Source of the DNA: Roseateles chitinivorans
GTDB lineage: Bacteria > Pseudomonadota > Gammaproteobacteria > Burkholderiales > Burkholderiaceae_C
Length of the DNA stretch: 46,283 nt
Assembly: GCF_002761755.1 (NCBI RefSeq)
Contig: NZ_PEOG01000047.1
Span: forward strand, 1 to 46,283
Direction of reading: 5' to 3'
Shown here: positions 27,701 through 35,241 of the stretch, one piece after another
How the letters are laid out: each line of letters starts with the position of its first letter
Position numbering within the stretch: position 1 is the stretch's first letter
Notes under the pieces: generated by a model
Seen by the model: the letters and a program-made list of their open reading frames with translations, nothing else
What the model was told of the DNA's origin: nothing
The model's database searches: none
Made by a program: the position numbers and the translations under genes

Positions 27701-28144
27701 GAGCGCGCGCGTCTGCAGGTCTGCAGCGCCCCCTTCGACCTCGGCGAGGGTCGGCAGGTGGACGTCACCTGCTCGGTGGGCTTCGCGGTCTTCCCGCTGT
27801 CGCCGGCGCTGCCGCGCGCGCTGGACTGGGCCGCGACGGTGGCCCTGGCCGACGAGGCGCTGTACGCGGTCAAGCGCGCCGGACGCAACGGCTGGGAAGG
27901 CGTGACCGGTGTCGCCGCCGTCACTGGGGCGTCGCACGACGCTCACGAGGCGCGGCCGGCGCCTGGCGCTGAAGGCGCTGAATACGTCGAGGCCGCCGAG
28001 GATGCCGAGGGCGCATTGCGCCAGCGCTCGCGCGGATCGATGGCAGACTGGCTGGCGAGCGGCGTCCTGCGGATCGTTCGCTCGTCGCCGCCGGCCGATG
28101 CCGGAGCCGCCGCTTCGCGGCCGATCGACGCCGGCAAGTCCTGA
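24746..28144 (+). CDS. Two-component-regulator-propeller diguanylate cyclase (Reg_prop, Y_Y_Y, GGDEF)
   Basis: A 1132-residue one-component membrane sensor. A signal peptide (about 1-28) exports a large sensor of Reg_prop beta-propeller repeats (about 60-700), each with LWIGT or close variants. A Y_Y_Y Ig-like domain follows (about 730-805, with FAALDFSEPERNRYAYQLEG). One transmembrane helix (about 815-835), a coiled coil and a cytoplasmic GGDEF domain (about 870-1050) come next. The active loop is GGEEF at 965-969 with a READ inhibition site five residues before it, so it should be active and feedback-controlled. About 80 residues of low-complexity Ala/Pro/Glu tail follow. The Reg_prop part is best known from Bacteroides hybrid two-component systems that sense carbohydrates. 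Confidence 0.92.
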   Translation: MLRRRAFPLLPSLCAAVALVLAVATGNAVTPRDEARPERAAPAAVPLLAEPRFETVGIDAPVPLNVISALAQDRAGFLWIGTGAGLVRFDGYNFRQPGAPLENGVRSARSLGFIRCLLVARDGRLWIGTEADGLAAYDPQTEKLSLFRSEARPQPRGAVSAGTIRALAEDRDGRLWIGTIGHGLDRYDPAEGRFQHFRHQARQAGSLPDDRVQALAIDREGSLWVGTWQGLARKRAGADVFEPVFSMPGRPGLAGKIVLSLFEAPDGRLWAGTQQGDLALIDPKTGEGRMLERAEDAGNGSVNSFVAVDERHVWLGRNGGLELRAVAGGALLRVMKHDPLNRGSLGGNEVRALMRDRAGWIWTGGYGGGLQRHNPANTSTWVRGRDPGKLPQLIDPSTRAMVQLDTGEIWLGSNESGVTVLDEQLRSIATLRPAPGQRGGLAGGRISSLVQMKDGSIWLGSDGGLHQYTRDRQLLRVIQAGTGRARRLLAGRDGTLWIGTQDGLYRLPPDAGPQAAPERLRQDGGQPLTGDVNALSETADGGLWVGTEKGLYRFEPGGKELVAVRARPGRDLSHHSIVGLLVDSRQRLWVDTASGLHLLARWEGREAEFERISEKHGVIGRAFGANLLEDGEGRIWTQSFVYDPARDSYYELTNADGVDIGTGWFRAYLKTRDGRLLYGGSKGVLVVTPERFEAWTYQPALVATELRVDGQRLGAGRLPQEGLTLNASNRSFSVEFAALDFSEPERNRYAYQLEGFDPEWISTGADLRVAVYTNLDPGRYRLRVRGTNRNGVWSPLELSIPVRVLPDWWQTWWARTLGGATLIALVYTLVALRTSYLRRSQLALEIKVKARTAELERLSADLQAKSVALEESSLSDPLTGLRNRRFLTQHIEGDVALAVRRHEQARDDGYAPPDDGDLIFFLLDLDLFKALNDRLGHAAGDAVLQQMRSRLTAVFREADYLVRWGGEEFLIVARGTSRRHAAELAERARLQVCSAPFDLGEGRQVDVTCSVGFAVFPLSPALPRALDWAATVALADEALYAVKRAGRNGWEGVTGVAAVTGASHDAHEARPAPGAEGAEYVEAAEDAEGALRQRSRGSMADWLASGVLRIVRSSPPADAGAAASRPIDAGKS

Positions 28145-28396
28145 CCCCGGCTGCCCGGTCGCGTTTCCCGCCAAGGGCGGACCCGCCGATTGCCGAGGCT
28201 TTGACAAGAACGGCACGAGCGCGGCAAATGGCGCTCCCGCCGAGTGCCGATGACCGGCAATCGGTAAAGCCGACAAGTAAAGGCTGCCAGCGCCTGCCCC
28301 GGCGCCGCTCCGCGGCGACCGGAATGGCCCGATGATCGGGGGCTTCCCCCGGCCGGATTGGCCGCCGTCCACGAATCGAGGAGAACCTTCGTTTTG

Positions 28397-29638
28397 ATGA
28401 ACGACCTTGCGAACTTCCTGCAGTTCAGCGCCTGGCCGCCGCGCCCGGATTGGCTGTTCTGGGCCTCGCTCACCATGGTGGCCGCCGGCGTGCTCGGCGA
28501 ATTCGTGAACCGCCGCCTGGGCCTGCCCCGCGTCGTCGGCTACAGCGTCGTCGGCATGATCCTCGCGGCACTGGGCCACGGCATCTTCGCCAACGGCGCG
28601 CTGGACGCGCGCTTGCGGCTCGTCGTCGATCTGGCGCTGGCGTTGCTGCTGTTCGAGATGGGCTCCCGCGTGAACCTGCGCTGGCTGCGCAACAACAAGG
28701 CGCTGCTCGGCGCCAGCGCGGCCGAGGCCGTCGTCAGCTTCGTCGTCGTCGGCTACGGGCTGACGCTGCTGGGCGTGAGCCCGCTGGTGTCCATCAGCTG
28801 CGCGGTGCTGACGATGGCCTCGAGCGCCGCGGTCGTCGGCCGCGTCGGCGCGGAGCTGCGCGCGGCCGGCCAGGTCAGCGAACGCATGCTGGCGCTGACC
28901 TCGCTGAACACGATCTATGGCGTGCTCGCGCACAAGCTGTTGCTGGGCTGGCTGGCGCTGGACCAGAAGGGCGACTGGCTGGAGGCCGTGGCGCAGCCGC
29001 TGTATGCCTTCGTCGGTTCGGTGATCGTCGCGGCGCTGCTGGCGCGGCTGACGGCCGGCCTGATGCGGCGGCTGGACCTGCGCAACGAGAACTCGGTGCT
29101 GATGCTGCTGGGCCTGGTGCTGGTGGCGCTGAGCGTGGCGCGGGTGCTGAACCTGTCGACGCTGCTGGTGCCGCTGCTGGCCGGCATGATCCTGCGCAAC
29201 ACGACCGAGCGCCCCTGGGTCTGGCCGCGCCACTTCGGCACGGCCGGCGGCGTGCTGGTGCTGATGCTCTTCGTGGCCGTCGGCTCCGCCTGGACGCTGC
29301 AGGCGCTGGCCGCGGGCGCGGTGCTGGCGCTGGCGCTGCTGCTGCTGCGCCTGGTGGCCAAGGCGATCGCCCTGACCGGCATGGCGCGGCTGAGCGGCAT
29401 CGACACCCGCCAGGGCGTGGCGCTGGCGGTGTGCCTGAGCCCGGTGTCGGGAACGATGCTGGTGCTGTTCAGCGAGGTGCAGTTGCACCATCCGCAGACC
29501 GCCGCGCTGCTCGCGCCGGTCATCCTGTCCACGATCGCGCTCATGGAGCTGGTCGGACCGATCGCCGTGCAGTGGGGCCTGCGCCTGGCCGGCGAGCATC
29601 ACCCTGAAACCCCTGTGAAGGAGGCTGCGAAGCGATGA
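28397..29638 (+). CDS. Cation/proton antiporter (CPA2, Kef-like, no RCK domain)
   Basis: A 413-residue integral membrane protein with 11 to 13 predicted helices and the Na_H_Exchanger pattern, including GEFVNRRLGLPRVVGYSVVG in the first helices and LLLFEMGSRVNLRW in helix 4. It resembles the membrane domain of KefB/KefC/YbaL, but the protein ends right after the last helix, so no TrkA-N/RCK regulatory domain is present. I chose the ATG at 28397, with a GAGGAGAA about 11 bases upstream; an adjacent TTG at 28394 is possible. Its stop overlaps the start of the next gene (ATGA), a sign of translational coupling. The ion (K or Na) is unknown. Confidence 0.87.
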   Translation: MNDLANFLQFSAWPPRPDWLFWASLTMVAAGVLGEFVNRRLGLPRVVGYSVVGMILAALGHGIFANGALDARLRLVVDLALALLLFEMGSRVNLRWLRNNKALLGASAAEAVVSFVVVGYGLTLLGVSPLVSISCAVLTMASSAAVVGRVGAELRAAGQVSERMLALTSLNTIYGVLAHKLLLGWLALDQKGDWLEAVAQPLYAFVGSVIVAALLARLTAGLMRRLDLRNENSVLMLLGLVLVALSVARVLNLSTLLVPLLAGMILRNTTERPWVWPRHFGTAGGVLVLMLFVAVGSAWTLQALAAGAVLALALLLLRLVAKAIALTGMARLSGIDTRQGVALAVCLSPVSGTMLVLFSEVQLHHPQTAALLAPVILSTIALMELVGPIAVQWGLRLAGEHHPETPVKEAAKR

Positions 29639-30771
29639 GCCTCGAACCATTCGCCACATCCAAGCCCTTGACGATGGGCGTGGAGCTGGAGCTCCAGATC
29701 GTCAACCGTCACGACTACGACCTGATGCCGGGGTCCAAGGACCTGCTGCGGGTGATGAAGGGCGAGACGCTGCCCGGCGACGTCACGCCGGAGATCACCG
29801 ACTCGATGATCGAGCTCTGCACCAACGTCTGCACGAACTACGAGCAGGTGCTGGAGCAGCTGACGATCACCCGCGACGCGCTGGTGCGCAGCGCCGACAA
29901 GCTCAACCTCGGCCTGTCGGGCGGCGGCACGCATCCCTACCAGCACTGGAGCAAGCAGCGCATCTTCGACAAGCCGCGCTTCCAGGAGATCTCGTCGCTG
30001 TACGGCTACCTGAGCAAGCAGTTCACCGTCTTCGGCCAGCATGTGCACATCGGCTGCGAAGGACCGGACCACGCGCTGCGGCTGCTGCATGGGCTCTCCC
30101 GCTTCATCCCCCACCTGATCGCGCTCTCCGCGTCCTCGCCCTATGTGCAGGGCAACGACACCGGCTTCCACTCGGCGCGGCTGAACTCGGTGTTCGCCTT
30201 CCCCTTGTCGGGGCGCGCGCCCTTCGTGCTGACCTGGGACGACTTCCTGGTGTTCTTCGAGAAGATGACGCACACCGGCGTCGTGAAGAGCATGAAGGAC
30301 TTCTACTGGGACATCCGTCCCAAGCCCGAGTACGGGACGATCGAGGTGCGGGTGCTCGACACGCCGCTGACGATCGAGAAGGCCTCGGCGCTGGCGGCGC
30401 TGATCCAGTGCCTGGCGCGGTGGATCTCGCATGACCACCCGTTCGAGCTGCACGAGGACGACTACCTGCCCTACACCTTCAACCGCTTCCAGGCGTGCCG
30501 GTTCGGGCTGGACGGGACCTTCGTCGATCCGAAGACCGGCGAGCACCGCAGCCTGCGCGAGGACCTGAATGTCACCCTGCATGCGCTGGAGCCGCATGCG
30601 GTGGCGCTGAAGGCGGAGCCGGCGCTGCGCTATGTGCGTGAGGAGATGCGCTGGCAGGGCAACGACGCCACCTGGGCGCGCGGCGTGGTCGAGAAGGAAC
30701 AGCTGCTGAACGAGCTGGTGCGCCAGCAATGCGAGCGCTGGGCCGGTCGGCCGGTGGCGAACACGCGCTGA
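29635..30771 (+). CDS. ybdK: YbdK-type carboxylate-amine ligase (GCS2 family)
   Basis: A 378-residue ATP-dependent ligase of the glutamate-cysteine ligase 2 (GCS2) fold. Recognisable parts are the opening MGVELELQIVN strand, the GLSGGGTHPYQHWS loop, the QHVHIGCEGPDHAL metal-binding segment and RPKPEYGTIEVRVLDTPLT. The relative E. coli YbdK has weak glutamate-cysteine ligase activity and its true substrate is unsettled. The start overlaps the antiporter stop by 4 bases, and the gene converges on murU 21 bp downstream. Real glutathione synthesis usually depends on GshA elsewhere in the chromosome. Confidence 0.92.
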   Translation: MSLEPFATSKPLTMGVELELQIVNRHDYDLMPGSKDLLRVMKGETLPGDVTPEITDSMIELCTNVCTNYEQVLEQLTITRDALVRSADKLNLGLSGGGTHPYQHWSKQRIFDKPRFQEISSLYGYLSKQFTVFGQHVHIGCEGPDHALRLLHGLSRFIPHLIALSASSPYVQGNDTGFHSARLNSVFAFPLSGRAPFVLTWDDFLVFFEKMTHTGVVKSMKDFYWDIRPKPEYGTIEVRVLDTPLTIEKASALAALIQCLARWISHDHPFELHEDDYLPYTFNRFQACRFGLDGTFVDPKTGEHRSLREDLNVTLHALEPHAVALKAEPALRYVREEMRWQGNDATWARGVVEKEQLLNELVRQQCERWAGRPVANTR

Positions 30772-30792
30772 GTCCGCCCGCCGACGCGCCGC

Positions 30793-31485
30793 TCAGCGGG
30801 TGGCGTTGAGTTCCGCCAGCTGATCCGGCGATCCCACGTTGGCCCACGGCCCGGTGTAGAGCTCCGCGGTCACCGCGCGGGCCTGGATCGCACGGTCCAG
30901 GCTGACGCGGATGCGTTGGTGCTCGCCCGGCTTCACGCCGTCGAAGAAGGCGCGCTTGTAGAGGCCGATGTTGCTGTAGACCTCGAGGTCGCCGGTGATC
31001 GTCGCGAAGCCTTGCGGGTCGATGCCGAAGTCGCCGGTCGGATGCCGCGCCTGCTTGGGCACGAACCACAGGTGCGCCAGCAGCGGGCTCGCGGCGAAGG
31101 CGGCGGCCTGCGCCGGATCGAAGACGAAGTCGGGGATGAAGATGTCCGCCGACACGGCCCAGAAGGCCTCGTCGCCATCGGCGCACAGCAGGTCCAGCGC
31201 GGTCGCGATGCCGCCCCCGGTCTCCAGCGCGCGGCCGTAGCGCGCGCCTTCGTGGCTGTAATGCAGCTGCACGCCCCAGCGCGCGCCGTCGCCCAGCGTG
31301 GCCTCGAACTGCTCATGCAGCCAGGCGGTGTTGACGACGATGTCCCGGATGCCGGCGCGGGCGAACGCCTCGATGTGCCACTCGATCAGCGGTTTGCCGC
31401 GCACCTTCAGCAGCGGTTTGGGCGTGTGGTCGGTCAGCGGCCGCATGCGCTCGCCGCGCCCGGCCGCGAGGATCATGGCTCGCAT
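30793..31485 (-). CDS. murU: N-acetylmuramate alpha-1-phosphate uridylyltransferase MurU
   Basis: A 230-residue sugar-phosphate nucleotidyltransferase. It has the family opening MRAMILAAGRGERMRPLTD, the KPLLKVRGKPLIEWHIE segment and an SADIF motif where the catalytic metal Asp of the GDIF/SADIF group sits. The sequence is close to MurU of Pseudomonas, which makes UDP-MurNAc in the MurNAc recycling route that bypasses de novo synthesis and gives fosfomycin tolerance. The usual partner AmgK (anomeric MurNAc kinase), which often lies beside murU, is not within this window. It is divergent from tkt, with a 190-bp spacer. Confidence 0.85.
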   Translation of the reverse strand: MRAMILAAGRGERMRPLTDHTPKPLLKVRGKPLIEWHIEAFARAGIRDIVVNTAWLHEQFEATLGDGARWGVQLHYSHEGARYGRALETGGGIATALDLLCADGDEAFWAVSADIFIPDFVFDPAQAAAFAASPLLAHLWFVPKQARHPTGDFGIDPQGFATITGDLEVYSNIGLYKRAFFDGVKPGEHQRIRVSLDRAIQARAVTAELYTGPWANVGSPDQLAELNATR

Positions 31486-31675
31486 CGATCAATCCTGAAA
31501 CGTCTGAAGACCGCCGCCCGCGCTCCGCGGCGCCGGCGGCGGAGCGGGAGTGTAGGCGTCCCGGCCGGGGCCTCGGGCGCGCCGGCTCGCCGCCTCCTCC
31601 GTACCCCGCCGGAAAACCGCTGTCGCGCGGCATCACTAGAATGCGCGGTTTGCCCCACTCCCGCCCCAGATCACC

Positions 31676-33736
31676 ATGGCCGACTCCGCCGCTGCCGCCG
31701 TCTCCCCGAACACCACCCAGATGGCCAACGCCATCCGCGCCCTGGCGATGGACGCTGTCCAGCAGGCCAACTCCGGCCACCCGGGCGCGCCCATGGGCAT
31801 GGCCGAGATCGCCGTCGCGCTGTGGAAGCGCCACCTGCGCCACAACCCGACCAACCCGCTGTGGCCCGACCGTGACCGCTTCGTGCTGTCCAACGGCCAC
31901 GGCTCGATGCTGATCTACGCGCTGCTGCACCTGACCGGCTACGACCTGCCGATCGCGGAACTCAAGGCCTTCCGCCAGATGCACTCCAAGACGCCGGGCC
32001 ACCCGGAAGTCGGCATCACCCCGGGGGTGGAGACCACCACCGGCCCGCTCGGCCAGGGCATCACCAATGCCGTCGGCCTGGCGCTGGCGGAGAAGCAGCT
32101 GGCCAAGGAGTTCAACCGCGACGGCCATGCCATCGTCGACCACCACACCTACGTGTTCATGGGCGACGGCTGCCTGATGGAAGGCATCAGCCATGAGGCC
32201 TGCTCGCTGGCCGGCTCGTGGAAGCTGAACAAGCTGATCGCGATCTACGACGACAACGGCATCTCGATCGACGGCCAGGTCGGCCCCTGGTTCGGCGACG
32301 ACACCGCCAAGCGCTTCGAAGCCTATGGCTGGAACGTGATCGGCCCGGTCGACGGCCATGACGTCGACGCGGTCGACGCCGCCATCGCGCTGGCCAAGAC
32401 CAGCAAGGACAAGCCCTCGCTGATCATTGCCAAGACGCACATCGGCAAGGGCAGCCCCAACCGCGCCAACACCTCCAAGGCCCATGGCGAGCCGCTGGGC
32501 GCCGAGGAAATCAAGCTGACCCGTGAAGCGCTGGGCTGGTCGCACGAACCCTTCGTGCTGCCCGCCGAGGTCTACGCCGACTGGGACGCCAAGGCCGCCG
32601 GCACCGCCGTCGAGACCGCCTGGGACGACAAGTTCGAGGCCTATGCCACCGCCTTCCCCGAGCTGGCCGCCGAGTTCTCGCGCCGCATCGCCGGCGTGCT
32701 GCCGCCCAACTTCGCCGACGTCGCGGCGCAGGCCGTCATCGGCGCGCACGACAAGGCCGAGACCGTCGCCTCCCGCAAGGCCAGCCAGCTCGCGCTGGAA
32801 GCCTTCACCGCCGCGCTGCCCGAGCTGCTGGGCGGCTCGGCCGACCTGACCGGCTCCAACCTGACCAACACCAAGAGCACGCCCGCCTTCCGCCTGGAGG
32901 AAGACGGCAGCAGCAACGGCGGCCGCCACATCAACTATGGCGTGCGCGAGTTCGGCATGGCCGCGATCATGAACGGCGTCGCGCTGCACGGCGGCTTCAT
33001 TCCGTACGGCGGCACCTTCCTGACCTTCAGCGACTACAGCCGCAATGCGATCCGCATGGCCGCGCTGATGAAGCAGCGCGTGATCCATGTGTTCACCCAT
33101 GACTCCATCGGCCTGGGCGAGGACGGCCCGACGCACCAGTCGGTCGAGCATGTCTCCAGCCTGCGCCTGATCCCCGGCCTGGATGTCTGGCGTCCGGCCG
33201 ACACCGCCGAGACCGCGGTCGCCTGGACGATGGCGCTGGCCAACGCGCAGCGCCCGAGCGTGCTGGCGCTGAGCCGCCAGAACCTGGCCTACCTGAAGAA
33301 GTCGGGTGAGGCCGTCGACGCGATCACCAGCGGCGGCTACGTGCTGAGCGAGCCGGCCGATGTCGGCCTGAAGAAGAAGGCCCAGGCGGTGCTGATCGCC
33401 ACCGGCTCGGAAGTGCAGCTGGCCATCGCGGCGCAGCAGCAGCTGGCCGTGGCCGGCATCCCGGTGCGCGTGGTCTCGATGCCCTGCACCAGCCTCTTCG
33501 ATCGCCAGGACGCCAAGTACAAGAAGAGCGTGCTGCCGGAAGGCCTGCCGCGCGTGGCCATCGAGGCCGGCGTGACCGACCTGTGGTGGAAGTACGGCGT
33601 CTCGGCCGTCGTCGGCCTGGACACCTACGGCGAATCGGCGCCGGCCAACGTGCTGTTCAAGCACTTCGGCTTCACGCCGGAGAACGTGGCCGATACCGTC
33701 AAGGTGGTGCTCGGCAAGGCCCGCCTGAAGGGCTGA
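31676..33736 (+). CDS. tkt: Transketolase
   Basis: A 686-residue thiamine-diphosphate enzyme of the pentose-phosphate (and Calvin) cycle that moves two-carbon units between sugar phosphates. It shows the N-terminal substrate-binding NSGHPGAPMGMAEIA, the ThDP/metal motif GDGCLMEGISHEA with downstream NKLIAIYDDNGISIDG, and the pyrimidine-domain HDSIGLGEDGPTHQ. The length is normal for bacterial transketolase (about 660-690). A possible -10 (TAGAAT at 31637-31642) lies 34 bp before the ATG with no Shine-Dalgarno, so the leader may be very short. An intrinsic terminator follows at 33761. gap is on the same strand 1.5 kb downstream. Confidence 0.97.
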   Translation: MADSAAAAVSPNTTQMANAIRALAMDAVQQANSGHPGAPMGMAEIAVALWKRHLRHNPTNPLWPDRDRFVLSNGHGSMLIYALLHLTGYDLPIAELKAFRQMHSKTPGHPEVGITPGVETTTGPLGQGITNAVGLALAEKQLAKEFNRDGHAIVDHHTYVFMGDGCLMEGISHEACSLAGSWKLNKLIAIYDDNGISIDGQVGPWFGDDTAKRFEAYGWNVIGPVDGHDVDAVDAAIALAKTSKDKPSLIIAKTHIGKGSPNRANTSKAHGEPLGAEEIKLTREALGWSHEPFVLPAEVYADWDAKAAGTAVETAWDDKFEAYATAFPELAAEFSRRIAGVLPPNFADVAAQAVIGAHDKAETVASRKASQLALEAFTAALPELLGGSADLTGSNLTNTKSTPAFRLEEDGSSNGGRHINYGVREFGMAAIMNGVALHGGFIPYGGTFLTFSDYSRNAIRMAALMKQRVIHVFTHDSIGLGEDGPTHQSVEHVSSLRLIPGLDVWRPADTAETAVAWTMALANAQRPSVLALSRQNLAYLKKSGEAVDAITSGGYVLSEPADVGLKKKAQAVLIATGSEVQLAIAAQQQLAVAGIPVRVVSMPCTSLFDRQDAKYKKSVLPEGLPRVAIEAGVTDLWWKYGVSAVVGLDTYGESAPANVLFKHFGFTPENVADTVKVVLGKARLKG

Positions 33737-33760
33737 TCGCCCTCCCCGGCGGAACGAAGG

Positions 33761-33786
33761 AAGAGGTGCCTCGCGCACCTCTTTTC
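33761..33786 (+). terminator. Intrinsic terminator after tkt
   Basis: A 9-bp perfect stem (AAGAGGTGC at 33761-33769, GCACCTCTT at 33775-33783) with a 5-base loop is followed by T-rich sequence (TTTT at 33782-33785). It lies 24 bp past the tkt stop and should isolate tkt from the next gene. Confidence 0.8.
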
Positions 33787-33952
33787 ACGTCTGGACGGTC
33801 CATCGCTGCCCGCGGCGCAGCGGCGCGCCGTCCCTGGAAATCGCTGCGTTCCTCGCCTGCGCTTCACGCTCCGGCGCATAGACTGCGCAGCGTCCGCGAT
33901 CGGCTTCGCGCCGTCGACCGGACGCAGGGACAGGACAAGCACAAGGAACCTC

Positions 33953-35011
33953 GTGAAACGGCATCCCTTCACCGCCGCGCTGCTCGCGCTCGCCTTCGGT
34001 CTGGTCACTGGCCTGCTCGGCGCCCAGCCCGCCCACGCCCAGCAGGACGCCATCAGCGTCGCGCCCGCCGATCCGGCCACCAGCCCGCTGCGCTGCCTCC
34101 AGCAGCCGGACATCCCGCTCGAGTACCCGGCCGAGGCACGGCGGCTGCAGATCGACGGCATGGTGCGTGTCGGCCTGTCCTTCACGGCGCCCGACCGGCC
34201 GCCGGAGGTCGAGCTGTTGGCCCGTTTCGCCGACGATCGTTTCGTCAATGCGGTGCGCGAGCGCATTGCCGCCTATCGACTGCCCTGCCTGGCCGCGGGG
34301 CAGGGCACGGTGCGCGCGGTGCAGACCTTCGTATTCCGTCTGCGCGAGCCGGTGCCGGTGCGTTGGACCACCCCGGTCGAGATCGACGACCCGGCTCGCG
34401 CCCGCGCCATGAGCGCCTGCCTGCGCACCCCGCCGGAGGAACTCCTGGTGCATGCGTCCCGCTTCGACCGGAAGACCGTCGGCAACATCATGGTCCGCAT
34501 GACCTTCACCGCACCGGACGAGCCGCCGCAGGTCCAGGCCTTGTATGCCTCCACCAGCGGCAGCACCCAGGAGGCGATCCTCGATTGGACCCGCAGCTAT
34601 CGCCTGCCCTGTCTGGCCGCCGGCGAGCGACCGGTGAGCTTCGTCCAGCACTTCATCTTCCACGCCGGCGGCGCTGGCCGGGCGAACTTCAAGGACGAGG
34701 TCACGCTGGGCGAATTCCTGTCCAACATCAAGGACATCCGCCAGCAGCAGGTGGAGTTCGACTTCAACACGATGAACTGCCCGTTCACCGTCGCCTGGAC
34801 CCTGGGCAAGCCGGCATTGGCGAACCGCGTCGGCGAGGTCGGCAGCGAGCGCGACCGCAACCGCGCCGAGTTCCTGGCCTGGCTGGCCGGTCTGGAAATG
34901 GACCTGACGCCGGAGCGCTTCGAGCGGCTGCTCGGTCGCATGGTCAAGATCAAGGTCGCCTGCGGCACCTTGCGCCTGCAGCCGGCCACGACCGCTGCCG
35001 CCGCGCCTTGA
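33953..35011 (+). CDS. Exported protein with tandem TonB-C-like, cysteine-paired repeats (function unknown)
   Basis: A 352-residue protein with a clear Sec signal peptide (1-29, cut after AHA). Two repeats of 108 residues follow, at about 48-129 and 156-237. Each contains the pattern seen in TonB C-terminal domains (strand, turn, helix, strand: for example YPAEARRLQIDGMVRVGLSF), ends in YRLPCLAAG, and carries one Cys pair 64 residues apart (C48/C112, C156/C220), suggesting one disulfide per repeat. A third, weaker domain (245-344) has C276 and C337. No transmembrane helix or Pro-rich linker exists, so it is not a normal TonB. The start is GTG at 33953 with AAGGAA 10 bases upstream. The partner and role are unknown. 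Confidence 0.8.
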   Translation: MKRHPFTAALLALAFGLVTGLLGAQPAHAQQDAISVAPADPATSPLRCLQQPDIPLEYPAEARRLQIDGMVRVGLSFTAPDRPPEVELLARFADDRFVNAVRERIAAYRLPCLAAGQGTVRAVQTFVFRLREPVPVRWTTPVEIDDPARARAMSACLRTPPEELLVHASRFDRKTVGNIMVRMTFTAPDEPPQVQALYASTSGSTQEAILDWTRSYRLPCLAAGERPVSFVQHFIFHAGGAGRANFKDEVTLGEFLSNIKDIRQQQVEFDFNTMNCPFTVAWTLGKPALANRVGEVGSERDRNRAEFLAWLAGLEMDLTPERFERLLGRMVKIKVACGTLRLQPATTAAAAP

Positions 35012-35241
35012 ACGCCGCCGTGATGTAACCGCGCGGTTCCGCGCGGTGAAACCCGGTAACCCGCTCGAAACGTGCGGGCGCGCCGATCTGTTCAAATCGT
35101 GCGTTTCCGGCGCCTGCGCCCGGCCCTCCGTCCGGGCCTCGCGGACATGCCGGACCGAACACCTCCGCGGCACGACGTCCACTGGCTGGGCGACGCGCCC
35201 ATGACGTCATCGATTCATTTCACTCGCAGGAGACTTTCCTC

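Noticed and set aside
24731..29659. A 1642-codon open frame on the minus strand
   Set aside because: It is antisense to the propeller cyclase and antiporter genes. It reads as Gln/Arg/Ala/His-rich low complexity, the usual by-product of GC-rich codon use, and no protein motif is visible.
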